Shown piece after piece: positions 47,201 to 54,100 of a DNA stretch of 64,000 bases. The notes below the pieces were generated by a model, which was not told where the DNA came from, searched no databases, and saw only the letters and a list, made by a program, of their open reading frames with translations. Origin of the DNA: Mesostigma viride (Eukaryota; Streptophyta; Mesostigmatophyceae; Mesostigmatales; Mesostigmataceae); NCBI GenBank assembly GCA_009746045.1, contig RPFO01002201.1, forward strand, positions 1 to 64,000, written 5' to 3'. How positions within the stretch are numbered: the first letter of the stretch is position 1; every line of letters begins with the position of its first letter. The translations under genes and the position numbers were made by a program.

Positions 47201-49945
47201 GGGTTGGGGGGAAGAGGGGTCAAGGGATGGTTGCCAAAACGAGGGTACGTGATGTACAGCGAAGCTCAAGAGGGAGAGGGCAAGCGGGCATGGACAGAAG
47301 AGGGAAGTGCATGTCAACCCTGGAATTACGTGGATAAAAATTGCGCTACCGATCAGGATCAAAGACATGCATGAGTCCCCTTCTAATCAGTTTTCATTCT
47401 CTGAAAGCACATGTCAATATGACCACATGACCACATGGCCCTCTGCCTTTTATCTTCTGATCCGCCTCCATTACAGCCCTTTGTGAGCAACGGAGTCCAT
47501 GTGAACAACGCATTTACACGGACGAAAAGCAACAGGAACCAGAAATTGATAGTTCGGGAGGAAGAAGCAAAACAGAGAGGAGACCAATGTCGATGCGAGT
47601 CGCCGCCGTGTAAGGCAAAGAAGAGAAAATCTATCAAGCTGCATCGGTGGCCATTGCCAGCTCACTCTGGGCCATGCATCGGTTTGCTGTTGGTGGCTCT
47701 CTCACACAAATGCCGGCACATGCACCGGTATGCTCTTGCTGGCCGTCCACCCATAATTTTACAAGACAGTCAAGTGCTCGGATGCCTAATGTATTATGCC
47801 TAATGTGTAATGCGTGCGCACGCACCGGTATGCTGTTGCTGGCCGTCTCTGCCGGCTCGCTGGTCGACACCACCACCGTGGGCGCCGTGTTGGAGAAGAT
47901 GACGGATGCCAGCGACGACGCCGTACAAAGGTTGCCCGCCGCGTCGCGCGCAGCCCCCTGCAAGACCCTCAAGCTCATGGCCACCCGCCGCGCGCCGCTA
48001 CCAGAGGGGGTGACCTCCACCGTGTAAGTTGTCCCGCTCCCTGCGAACGAGCTGATGCTGCCACCTGTCACATTGATCCCTGCCAGCCCCAGCCCCTCGA
48101 CCGGCTCGGTGAAGGTGAGGGTGAACGGGACCGGGATGGCGTTGGTGGGGCTGGACAGCCCCCCTGCCAGGGTCACGGTCAGGGTCGGGGACAGCGAGTC
48201 GTACGTGCGGAAGAGGGGGGGGGAGCCAAGGTTGGCGATGCCGGCCTGCCAAATCAGAGGGGGGGGGGGGGGGAGGAGATGGCACAAACCAGGAACACAG
48301 AGGCGGTACTAAGCATTCGTTGATAAAAGATATCAATGACACAAGGTCATGGTCATATACACGCGCTCCCTGGAGAGGGCACACAGCGTTCGCATGAATG
48401 GTGAGGGCATCGCCAGGTGACGGCACAGGAGGACAGCACTGTAGAAAGCATTACCACACATATTGTCATAAATACATAATATTATAATATAATGATAGGG
48501 TGGTGATCACATCACCCACCTCCCAGAGGAAGACAGCTGACGACTGCTACGCTTGTGTCCCACAGGATTCACACAACACAAGAACGCCCCACCGAGACAG
48601 CAGGTTTAATGATTGAGCGTCCATTTGCCGGCGTCATGGCTGCCTGGGAAATAAAGATGTCCCGTAGGACGCATGGCCTCTGCCGAATGTTATGCATTTA
48701 ACCGTGCGCAACTCACGTGGGATACCAGCCGACTTTCACAACCAGCTTCTGCTCAACTTCCGGGAATAACAAGGCTCGCCACACTGCGCACTTTCCATTA
48801 GAGCCACAGCACCAACCCCACCACCGTCATCAGGTTGTGGCGATTAAGGAGGTGGGGGCCTGCTTCTACATGGATCTTGCATGTGAGGTCTATGAAATAT
48901 ATCCCCTACCAAATGGCTACGTGCTACCTTCTAAGCAAGGCCGCGTGCCTTATTTCTGCTTGCCTCAATATAACCGTGAATACAGTCACACAAGGTGGGG
49001 GAAGACCTGGGGGGAAGCGTGTCCACTTATGAGAGCATAGAGAGCGAGCGGGGCTGTTGCTTGGGGGGATGATACATACAGCACATTCCAACATAAATGC
49101 TTGAAAGGCTATTTGAAGCTTATCACACGGCATCAGCTTCAGAATGCCATCATGAATGGAAAGACAGGCGGCAGATTGTGTCCATAGTGACAAGGTACTG
49201 TCAGGGGTCACTACCTGACTTCGCGCGACACCAGCCAAAATAGAGACTGCCACCACGCCTTGCCCGGACGGGACGAGTGACAAGATGTACCGGGACGAAC
49301 TCGCTACCGTGACCGCCCCTATACTTGCACCCGAAATTGTGACCTGGTCGGCAGCCCCCGTAAATCCCGTCACGGGTTCGCTAAAAGTGGCCGTAACAGG
49401 GATGGGCGAAACATTGGTTGCTTGGGACGCGGGGGAGGTGAGCGCGACGGTCGGAGGGCCAGATCCCTGCAGCAAATGTCTGCCGTTGTCCTTGGCATCC
49501 GCTGCAAGTTGACAAGAGATGAAGAGTGTCCACGTTCCATTTTTTATCAAACCACTCTTAGTATATCCCCAACGTAGGTGTCGCGAAAAGACCAATGACA
49601 TAATAAAATAACGGCGATCATAACTTGTTAGCATTCACCATGTGGCTTCAAAATAAGTGGGTATTGCTTAATGAAAAACGTACAATAAGTGGGTAGTTCA
49701 TATCTAAAAATTCCTTATTTCCGCAAAAAGACCTGCAATAAAAGAAGGAAGCCATAGCATAAGCTCACATAACGTCAGGCAAATGGCGATCGCATATTAC
49801 GTTCTTTAGTTGTGCCTCCCTAACCCGTTTCCACACTCAAGCCCCGCGGTATTGCGAGCTTACCGCAAAGACCCTCCAGCAGCATCCATGCCAAGGACAA
49901 GAAGAGAAAGGCGTACAGGCCGCGCGCCCCCGCACGCCTGGCCAT
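222..49945 (-). CDS. Giant secreted multidomain protein (signal peptide, ~38 Ig-like, cadherin-like, >=26 filamin-like repeats); 3' end outside window
   Basis: I do not recognise a named gene. I joined 38 exons 5'->3': 49945-49864, 49501-49215, 48245-47826, 47162-46840, 46226-45638, 44886-44425, 43740-43519, 42206-42014, 41674-41121, 40738-39820, 39359-38918, 38210-37593, 37046-36444, 34753-34148, 33841-33355, 32742-32002, 31298-30142, 29370-29229, 28200-26839, 25789-25647, 25372-24511, 23360-21884, 21456-20492, 19993-19772, 19141-18644, 18134-17994, 17507-16207, 15290-14558, 13851-13678, 13144-12956, 12291-11536, 10741-10361, 9536-9237, 8665-7799, 6805-6572, 5827-3479, 2534-1786, 1131-222. 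All introns are GT-AG. Phase is consistent at every junction, and each join restores a domain motif (for example ATF|SERVTGF, GPVT|GFILQDI, VTVDR|FGN). Only exon 38 has an internal frame problem. About 7,820 residues are visible. The role is inferred as extracellular adhesion or matrix. Individual exon edges could be off by a few bases, and small exons could be missed. Confidence 0.85.
1668..1800 (-). repeat. 22-bp minisatellite containing the exon 37 splice donor
   Basis: About six units. On the sense strand each contains a TCACTGTGGACAGGTGGGTT-like core. The first copy overlaps the last codons of exon 37 (VTVDR) and its donor. The two next copies keep CAG|GTGGGT, while later ones drift (GACCGGTAGG, then GGGCAGGGGTGGG). 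Confidence 0.85.
1786..2534 (-). CDS. Exon 37: filamin-like repeats with Ser-rich acidic loop
   Basis: A 749-nt exon that starts in phase 0 after CCCGCAG and ends in phase 2 within GACAG|GTGGGT. It opens with the end of one unit ([18 protein letters not shown]), then a Ser-rich stretch followed by an acidic patch ([11 protein letters not shown]), then a unit with [14 protein letters not shown]. It ends SFSVVTVDR, and exon 38 begins FGN, so the filamin core RFGN is rebuilt across the junction. The donor lies in the first copy of a 22-bp tandem repeat. The next two or so copies contain the same CAG|GTGGGT donor, so the exact donor used is uncertain by multiples of 22 bp. Confidence 0.75.
2780..3423. 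repeat. 57-bp minisatellite, ~11 copies, intron 36
   Basis: The unit includes AGTATGCGACAAAGGCAACC and CAACAGAAGTAAG(T/C)TGCC on the + strand. Copies differ at a few sites (GTTAG/GTGAG, TTGCC/CTGCC, GGCAACC/GGTAACC). It starts about 55 nt from the exon 36 donor. Because 57 is divisible by three and the unit lacks stops in that frame, the sense strand stays open through all copies. Confidence 0.9.
3479..5827 (-). CDS. Exon 36: longest exon, ~6 filamin-like repeats
   Basis: A 2,349-nt exon with phase 0 at both ends. It encodes 783 residues with cores [56 protein letters not shown] and [14 protein letters not shown], each followed by a DNGDGTY or related strand ([24 protein letters not shown]). 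One unit carries a low-complexity loop rich in Gln/Ala, Ser and Asn (about 3950-4110). The donor (AAG|GTGAGC) was placed where VLVK joins EGMLLP of exon 37. Without splicing, the frame stays open through the whole downstream 57-bp repeat to 2765. Confidence 0.8.
5990..6430. repeat. ~84-bp tandem repeat, ~5 copies, intron 35
   Basis: Units start GGATGGAGGGATAG and include TTGAGGGATAGCTTCTCT and GAGGGGAAGGTATCTATCCC. Starts fall at about 6075, 6160, 6244, 6329 and 6413, with a shorter leading copy near 5994. Each unit has short inverted segments (GAGGGATAG against CTATCCCTC) that could form hairpins. Confidence 0.85.
6572..13851 (-). CDS. Exons 29-35: filamin-like repeats, second block (~7 units)
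   Basis: Seven exons, all with phase-0 borders and most ending in CAG before GTGGGT, GTATGA or similar donors, continue the filamin-like array. Visible cores are [15 protein letters not shown] (exon 29), VYARDELG (30), APGDRFGNG and [10 protein letters not shown] (31), TPRDSEGN (32), ARDSYNNLQ joined to GRETGDRY (33/34), [11 protein letters not shown] and TPQDANRNK (34), and LLVE joined to VRDSGGG (35/36). Repeated GSPF or GSPT strands ([28 protein letters not shown]) close the units. Introns repeatedly fall inside a unit rather than between units, so the array was not built from one-repeat exons. Confidence 0.78.
7489..7720 (-). repeat. Degenerate duplications of the exon 34 donor region
   Basis: On the sense strand, exon 34 ends CAGGTCAAGGACGTGCAG|GTGGGTGCTGCC. 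Downstream copies read CAGGTCAAGGAAGTGCAG|GTGCGTGCTGC (about 7650-7700) and CAGGTAAAGGACGTCAG|GTGCGTGCTGC (about 7575-7625). A weaker one near 7510-7550 has CTCAAGGTGCGTC. The two better copies are followed by the shared text TGTGTTTG, so whole ~80-bp junction segments were copied. Confidence 0.75.
10205..10299. repeat. 24-bp A/T-rich tandem repeat, ~4 copies, intron 32
   Basis: The unit contains ACTATTCATTTATTCAATAC on the + strand. The first copy carries ATGAAATAC instead of TTCAATAC. The repeat is in the donor-side half of its host intron (donor at 10360, on the opposite coding strand). No function is visible. Confidence 0.85.
14558..21456 (-). CDS. Exons 23-28: filamin-like repeats, first block (~10 units)
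   Basis: Each unit shows the filamin/ABP280 pattern: an A-strand VxGPG segment, (F/L).(V/I)..RD.FGN.....G, DNGDGTY.V.YTP, G.Y.V.V...G, then GSPF.V.V. Clear cores are [12 protein letters not shown] (exon 24), RIRDRFGNE and FDAFDNE (exon 27), VRDSFGNK and [19 protein letters not shown] (exon 28). Exon 23 carries a poly-Gly loop, and exon 27 a Ser-rich loop of about 30 residues (16598-16690). Exon 27 ends in phase 2 (ATC AG). The acceptor at 15290 was chosen over one 11 bp upstream because only it keeps the frame open ([12 protein letters not shown]). In other lineages filamin repeats occur in actin cross-linkers and in gamete-surface proteins; here the leader peptide favours an extracellular place. 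Confidence 0.78.
21884..23360 (-). CDS. Exon 22: last Ig-like domains, polyproline hinge, cadherin-like domain and unassigned linker
   Basis: The exon encodes about protein residues 3739-4231. It holds the rest of Ig-like domain 37 and domain 38 ([23 protein letters not shown]), then a Pro-rich hinge (22710-22772, Pro runs broken by Phe and Ala). Next comes a module of about 95 residues (22428-22709) starting [15 protein letters not shown] and ending VYMVSIYR. This fits the cadherin-like beta-sandwich family (PF12733 type: L..L.L..G.L.P.F, a Y/F-ASV strand, then V....G....Y.V.I.R). The following ~185 residues (21884-22427) contain no domain I can name. They have FGN-like [14 protein letters not shown] near the end, perhaps a degenerate filamin-like unit. 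This exon marks the switch from the Ig-like to the filamin-like array. Confidence 0.75.
23895..24338. repeat. 25-bp minisatellite, ~17 copies, intron 21
   Basis: The + strand unit is built on ACCGTGGGCAGACCCCATA followed by CAGGAC, TCGGAC or AGAACG. On the sense strand each copy reads TGCCCACGGT(A/G)TCC, which resembles the exon 21 end GACCCACG|GTAGGTCC located about 170 bp upstream in the sense direction. Confidence 0.9.
24511..32742 (-). CDS. Exons 16-21: end of Ig-like domain 22, domains 23-36 and start of 37
   Basis: Six exons continue the Ig-like array with the same consensus ([23 protein letters not shown]). Exon 16 opens with the VPAG-like strand of domain 22 ([12 protein letters not shown]). 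Exon 19 (28200-26839, 1,362 nt) holds about five domains. Exon 18 (29370-29229) is a 142-nt piece of domains 28/29, and exon 20 (25789-25647) is a 143-nt piece whose last AG plus C of exon 21 rebuilds the Ser of ATFS.PVTGF. Domain 35 has unusual cysteines (ITCTLSG, SCTITF, INCG, IPCQ), which could allow a disulphide. Exon 21 ends YDTVRPT, so the last intron falls inside domain 37. Confidence 0.8.
26500..26775. repeat. 23-bp minisatellite, ~12 copies, derived from the exon 19 donor
   Basis: Sense-strand unit: GGCAGGCGTGGGGAGTGGG plus AGAG, with variants CGTGAGGAGTGG. The exon 19 junction, about 65 bp away, reads GGCGGGCGTG|GTGAGTGG plus ACGAC. That gives about 18 of 23 matching positions, and the donor GT is changed to GG or AG in the copies. 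Confidence 0.85.
28414..28610. repeat. 7-bp GGGAGAA microsatellite, ~27 copies
   Basis: A perfect or near-perfect GGGAGAA run on the + strand, so TTCTCCC on the sense strand of the giant gene. It lies on the acceptor side of intron 18 (acceptor at 28201), forming a very long pyrimidine tract. Confidence 0.95.
29908..29948 (+). pseudogene. 5' half of a plastid-type tRNA-Arg(ACG)
   Basis: The sequence opens GGGCTTGTAGCTCAG, continues ACTAGAGCACGTGG, and reaches the anticodon loop CTACGAAC with anticodon ACG. This closely matches the acceptor arm, D arm and anticodon loop of plastid or cyanobacterial tRNA-Arg(ACG). After 29948 the match stops (GGCCACAGCC...): there is no paired anticodon 3' strand, T arm (GGTTCGAATCC) or acceptor 3' strand. 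So it is a truncated copy, perhaps an organelle-DNA insertion or the head of a tRNA-derived element. It lies in an intron of the giant gene, on the opposite strand. Confidence 0.6.
33130..33300 (-). repeat. Two extra copies of the exon 15 3' end and donor
   Basis: Exon 15 ends (sense) GAGGGTCACGATCCAG|GTGGGC. Copy 1 (about 33250-33297) reads AGCGGCGAAGGGATGGTCAC, then GTTCCAG|GTGGGC. Copy 2 (about 33140-33180) reads GCGAGGGGATGGTCAGGATC, then CAG|ATGGGC. Both still translate to an SGEG(R/M)VT.Q-like peptide. Copy 2 has a disabled donor (AT for GT). Confidence 0.8.
33355..39359 (-). CDS. Exons 11-15: rest of Ig-like domain 13, domains 14-21 and most of 22, with tandemly duplicated two-domain exons
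   Basis: Exon 11 begins with the last strands of domain 13 ([12 protein letters not shown]). Exons 12 (38210-37593, 618 nt), 13 (37046-36444, 603 nt) and 14 (34753-34148, 606 nt) each encode one two-domain unit and are flanked by phase-2 introns at the same point, just before R.VTIT.(T/S)F. Exon 15 starts the same way ([10 protein letters not shown]). The first domain of each unit keeps SG(T/S)A.A.A.N(L/F)R and ends S(F/D)DD(A/V). The second keeps the PIPVTATF-type strand and C(R/Q)D or VDVAGN. The alternating two-domain period and shared 2-2 phase indicate tandem exon duplication. Introns between them carry different repeats (GGGGAA, TACAGCCAA, a ~12-bp array, poly-G). Confidence 0.8.
34066..34127. 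repeat. 9-bp TACAGCCAA microsatellite, ~6 copies
   Basis: TACAGCCAA is repeated on the + strand about 20 bp from the exon 14 donor at 34146-34147, at the donor edge of the intron between exons 14 and 15. Confidence 0.9.
34766..35792. repeat. ~1-kb GGGGAA/GGGAA purine tract
   Basis: Essentially uninterrupted GGGGAA with occasional GGGAA units, about 170 units. The + strand is all purine. On the sense strand of the giant gene it is CCCCTT, ending just upstream of the exon 14 acceptor (CCCCAACTCCAG). The G4-spaced purine strand could form G-quadruplexes, and the mirror-like purine/pyrimidine strand could form triplex DNA. Long Lys-Gly and Pro-Phe/Pro-Leu frames here are artefacts. Confidence 0.95.
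37255..37545. repeat. Imperfect CAGGCAAGCAAGCCAA repeat
   Basis: Short CAGGCAAGCAAGCCAA-like units with irregular 8-, 12- and 16-bp spacing lie in the donor-side half of the intron between exons 12 and 13 (donor at 37591-37592). No match to the junction sequence is visible. Confidence 0.85.
38211..38250. repeat. Poly-G tract beside the exon 12 acceptor
   Basis: Nearly unbroken G on the + strand from 38212. On the sense strand it is a C-only polypyrimidine tract ending CCCCAG immediately before exon 12. Confidence 0.9.
39820..49501 (-). CDS. Exons 2-10: Ig-like domains 1-12 and most of 13
   Basis: Nine exons encode tandem domains of roughly 80-95 residues. The typical domain reads PTVxLTS, then [15 protein letters not shown], a VTGG turn, a V(P/L)AG strand and D.AGN.N.AS, ending in YDxxRP, which starts the next domain. 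This matches a bacterial-type Ig-like family (the Big_12 type of large adhesins; exact Pfam name to be confirmed). Introns often cut between TATFSE and PVTGF or just before the final VPAG strand, so they do not fall at domain borders. Mixed phases (0, 1, 2) argue against simple exon shuffling here. Domain 11 is shorter in its first strand. Cysteines are rare. Confidence 0.8.
42450..43235. repeat. 23-bp minisatellite, ~34 copies, intron 7
   Basis: The + strand unit is GCAGCGGTTATGGTCTACGA plus TCT, with variants GATT, TCC and shortened TCAGTC units. It is open in all three + frames (three ~285-357-residue artefactual frames). It sits mid-intron between exons 7 and 8 of the opposite-strand gene. 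Confidence 0.95.
43765..43940. repeat. ~45-bp tandem repeat, ~4 copies, intron 6
   Basis: Units contain GCAAGCACACGGGCAAAGTT, then GCCAGGGTGAGACCAGC on the + strand, with point differences. The repeat lies close to the exon 7 acceptor side (43741) of the giant gene. Confidence 0.8.
47640..47765 (-). repeat. Degenerate copies of the exon 3 donor region
   Basis: Exon 3 ends (sense) GACGGCCAGCAACAGCATAC, CG|GTGCGTGCG. A copy at about 47715-47752 reads GGACGGCCAGCAAGAGCATA, CCG|GTGCATGTG. A weaker one near 47660-47700 reads CACCAACAGCAAACCGATGC. The first keeps GT but loses the +4/+5 consensus. Confidence 0.7.
49864..49945 (-). CDS. Exon 1 of the giant gene: start codon and signal peptide
   Basis: The exon is 82 nt, too short for ordinary ORF calling. 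ATG has its A at 49945. It encodes a basic n-region (MARRAGARG) and a hydrophobic core ([14 protein letters not shown]), then EGLC. It ends in phase 1 before a good donor (GTAAGC). The last G joins CG of exon 2 to make Ala28, a plausible signal-peptidase site (LCA then DAKDNG). I chose this start because it is the first ATG that gives a secretory leader in phase with the exon 2 Ig-like domain, and no Ig-like coding sequence is visible further upstream. Secretion is inferred from the leader. Confidence 0.8.
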
Positions 49946-50786
49946 GTCTTCACTCGTGGTTCCCTAAATAACTTAGATGGGGCTCTGTTGTAATCATCAT
50001 AAACACCACCAACCTCCAACGTGCCAGCTCCTTAGAGACAAGCATTTGCGGCTATACAGCTGGGCATACAACATTGACTACCCTGCATACAGTAGAAATA
50101 AACCTAACAGTAAAGCTGAACTTCCCAAAATGCTGGCCCATCACGTACATAAACTCCCTTCCTATAAATTCGCATTTTTACCAAAGAAGGCACTGCGCCA
50201 CTGTCGGCCATAGCCCTTTGGAATAATTATTGGGCACGTAGCATCGAGTTTGTCTAGCTACCTCTGTAGCGGGCAAGAGGCCGTCCAAACCAAAACTTCA
50301 GGCACCGCATCCAATCGACTTACTGGCGCTTAGTTCAAGAATAGTAATGTTCAACCGTCTCACTAATTGAGCTTCCCGTTATAATGTTAATTGCGTGCTG
50401 CTTCTAGCATCCCAAGAATCTTTGCGGAGTTCCACGTGTAAGGCTATTACAAAAGCAAGCTGTACACAAGAACTCGAGAAGTAGCTCCTCGATCAACCGG
50501 GTGCATGCCATGCCACGCCAGGTGGAGGAGCTGGGAATAATTTATTGCTGTCAGTTAAGTACGGCGAAATTAATTAGAGCATGGAAACCCCCGTTCGGCC
50601 GCTTTTTGCAATTTGCAGTGACAACACCGGTACTTGACGGCGAAATATTATGTCGCACACGTAACAATTTGGCACATTTGGCTTGCCATCCCATAGCGGG
50701 CGGCAGCAAGCTGCGACTGCTGCGTCTGCACGCGGGATAATTGAGCGTGGGCTTGCCTGGTTTGCAGCCAGCAGGCCATTCCCAGA
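49946..50786. promoter_or_regulatory. Shared intergenic region between two divergent genes
   Basis: About 840 bp lies between the start codon of the minus-strand giant gene and that of the plus-strand nardilysin, so both promoters and both 5' UTRs must lie here, unless there are upstream non-coding exons. A TATAAAT sequence is present at 50163-50169 on the + strand. No other motif stands out and no coding sequence is supported. Composition is clearly less G/C-rich than in the exons to the left. Confidence 0.5.
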
Positions 50787-51113
50787 ATGACAATAATGGC
50801 GAGTTTTCAAGTGCTTGCTTCCAGCGAAATAGTTAGGTCGCCTAAAGACAAACGTGATTATCGCGTAATCAAGCTGCCAAACGGACTTACCGCACTGCTT
50901 ATTCACGATCCTGAGATAGCAATATGTCCAGAAGACCATGATGCTGCTGAAGGCGATGACCGGTCACAGTCAGCATCAGAGGGCGAGGAAGGTAGTGACT
51001 CCGAGCTTAGTGAAGCTGAAGAAGGTGAAGACGGTTCACCCGACGCCGAAATGTCGGAAGACGCCGAAGAGGAGCTGCCTCCGAAGCATGGCACGGAGGG
51101 GCACACCAAACAG
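50787..51113 (+). CDS. Nardilysin exon 1: N-terminal strand and acidic insert
   Basis: Encodes residues 1-109. Residues 10-45 carry the conserved opening (SSEIVRSPKDKRDYRVIKL, then NGLTALLIHDPE). Residues about 50-100 are dominated by Asp, Glu and Ser (for example SEAEEGEDGSPDAEMSED). An acidic segment between the opening strand and the protease core separates nardilysins from insulysins. The exon ends in phase 0 after HTKQ, and exon 2 opens AAAAMAVGVGSF, as in plant homologues (KKAAAAM). No signal peptide is seen. Base composition is more A/T-rich here than in later exons. Confidence 0.9.
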
Positions 51114-54100
51114 GTGGATTGTATAAGAATATTCTGGCCACTTTCCATGATGTATTTCTACATGTAATGGAGCGATCTGGTGGATTTAAAGAGTGGATTT
51201 TGAAAACGTTAGAAGAAAATCATAATCGGTTTTTCAAGCAAATGCCTGATGGTGAAAGCACGGTACCGAATTTGACAGCATGATTACTGAATACGGCCTG
51301 AGGCTTTTAGATATACATCATCAAGTTACGGGGCTACCTTGCCTTTTGTGTCGCAGTGTCTCGCTCTCCTTACTTATCCACTCGTGGTGAAGATAACAAT
51401 ATTATGACTCATGGGGCTTCTTCTTTGGATTCAAGAAAAAACACGGGTGCACATTGTTTGTGCTAATGAATGTCTGACTGCCTCCCACTTCTGTTGCTTC
51501 AATTTATGCAGGCAGCTGCTGCAATGGCAGTTGGGGTAGGAAGCTTCCAGGACCCGACTGATGCAAATGGGCTTGCTCACTTCCTTGGTGAGTGCCTACT
51601 TTTTTGTACTTGATGTCAGCTACGATTTTTTGTGGAACTTTCGGTCATATCCGAGTGGTTCAAATCATTCCCATAATAGAATAGTAATGCCCAGCCAGGC
51701 TATAGTGCCCATTTACTCAATGAGACAAGCAGTGGCTGTATTGGTGAACTGCCATTTAATGTGCATGCTATTGCAGCAAGATTTCCCTTCCGGCAAGGCA
51801 AGCACTGTGTTGTGTACTGTGCTTGATCAACCTTCGGTTCTTTTCCGTGATGTTCCCTGTGTTGTACCAGACCCAAAATCTGGTGAGCACAGACTCTGGA
51901 TGATTGATATTTTTGTTTATAATGTTTGCCTAGCCACTCCATCCTTTATCCCGTGAATGTTGTGAAACCGCTTTTATTTGCCTGGTGCTTTTGTTTGATT
52001 GATTTGCAATCCTGGACCGTGTGAAGTATTTGTTGTTATTATTGTTATTATTGTTATTATTGTTATTATTGTTATTATTGTTATTATTATCATTATTACT
52101 ATCATTATTATTATTATTATTGCTTTGTCACTGCTTATATATCTGTTGCAGTTTCTAACAAGCTGCGTCTCTTGTTGGAGAGTATGAAACAAGGAAAACG
52201 GGGGATTATAATGACTTGGTTTTGGTTGAAAGTTTCTGTGCTCAAATGTGTGTTCCCCAAGTGCCTGTACCAGCGATGCACCTTTTTGCGCTTGCTGGAT
52301 GTTAACATGGCGAAGGCTCTGTTTTATGCTCATGCCACTGAAGATTATGGACTGATTCCTAAACCTTTTGAATGGCAAGATCAGTGCTCTTGCATGAAAG
52401 GTGGTCTGACAGGCTTTCGCCTGTGATTCCGATTGTCGACCGTTTCCCAATCGACTCTTCGTCCCTGCTGCAGAGCACATGCTGTTTATGGGCAGCGAAA
52501 AGTACCCTGATGAAAATGAGGTATGTGCTGCCTTTGAGGACACGATTTGAATGGCACCGATGTCGGAAATAAGGTCATATAGTTAGGCCGTAGGCGTGTT
52601 TGACAGAGATGGGATCGGCCGTCGCATTTGAAGTACGACCTGAAACGAACTGTTTGTTTCTGTATATTCCAGGAATGGCAGTGATTGTAATGTGATAATT
52701 CTCTTATATAGTCTGTATGTGTGTTATTCGTGATCATGTAAACAGCTTGGATGTATGTATTAGAAACAAAATGTGTATAGTCATTTTTCTATAGGTTAGA
52801 AAATAAAAGTAAATCTTTTGCTATTTCATTCATGCAACTAAGATGCCTTCTCTCTGACCTAATGCCATGCCTAACTTACGTATTGTTCTTCGTGCATCCA
52901 CCAGTACGACTCCTTTCTATCCATGCACGGCGGTGGGAGCAACGCGTTTACCGAGTGTGAAAGCACATGCTTCCATTTCGACATCAGCAACAAGCATTTG
53001 AGAGGAGCGCTGGACAGGTGAGTATTTTCCACTTAATAAGCGCAGTTATTGCCCTGTGCACCTCTCCTGGGTTTTGTTCCAGAAATAGACAAAAAAAAAC
53101 TTGTTGTACATAAATAAACAAACTTCTTGTTATCATCCTCTTGATGGATTGATAACAGTGATTGATGGATAAAAATAAACAACTCCTGGCCGTTTAGACC
53201 CGATGAAGCCATATTGCTTGCAGCCACAAATGCTATTTCTGCCCCTAATCATGCCATCTTAATGCTTCACGTTTTTCCTCATGGGCGGAGACATGTGCAA
53301 AATGTTCTGTTGTCCCACATGTATTGGCAATAATATTAATATGAATTTAGAATCGCTTGCTAACCCTTCTTGCCTGCTAGTCTCTATTGTTTCGTGCTGA
53401 TCATGCTTTCCGTGCTTGTATGCCCTGCAGATTTGCGCAGTTTTTCATCGCGCCACTGTGCAAGGCAGAGGCCATGGATCGCGAGGTGCAGGCGGTAGAA
53501 TCAGGTGAGGAATCTGGCAGTTGGTTTGGGCAGCCCTGAATGGCGTTCTGATTTTGTTAATTTCATTTTTGGGCACCTTGTGTTCTTATTTCAAATCGTG
53601 TTATTCACTACCGACTATCTAGATAGGACGGACGGGATGGTTGTTCCTTCTTTCTCTTGTTGCTCTTCTTGTGTTGCATCGTTAGTGTTCCATTTTCTGA
53701 ATCGATTTGACACCTTAGCACTAGCTTTTCCCACTGCTGCCTTCAGGGCTGGTTTTATATCCAGCTGCGCTTGCCACCGGCGCGATCCTTAATGAAAACT
53801 TGTTCGTGATGGCACTAGCCGCATTCGTAACATTTGAAGCTAACTTATTTGCATGAGGTGTGGACCTAGCTTTACCGGACAGTGCGGCAGGGGCACCTGG
53901 ACAATCTTGGAGCCTCCTGCCATGCATAAATCGTTTATCGAGGTGCCTTCTGCGGGGGCATGGTTAACTGCCGAGCGTGCCCAGTGTGTAATGAGTCTCT
54001 GTTGTCTGCCAAGATGTCTGCAATGGAACGCGTACTGAGAATTAATCGTACCACGTTCACCCACGGTGCCATCGCTCCTCCCCTCTCTGACAGAGTTCAA

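Larger units (their letters stand above)
6806..48246. other. Remaining introns of the giant gene with no recognised content
   Basis: I see no gene or family-level element in these introns longer than 300 bp: 8666-9236, 10742-11535 (several CGCAGGTA-type donor-like words only), 13145-13677, 13852-14557, 15291-16206, 17508-17993, 18135-18643, 19142-19771, 19994-20491, 21457-21883, 31299-32001, 38251-38917, 39360-39819, 40739-41120, 41675-42013, 44887-45637, 46227-46839 and 48246-49214. Several have G runs on the + strand beside the acceptor (for example about 8690, 9547-9569, 12299-12307, 15500-15515, 32753-32767 and 48259-48274), that is, C-rich pyrimidine tracts in sense. Their non-coding composition is more A/T-rich than the exons. 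Confidence 0.6.
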
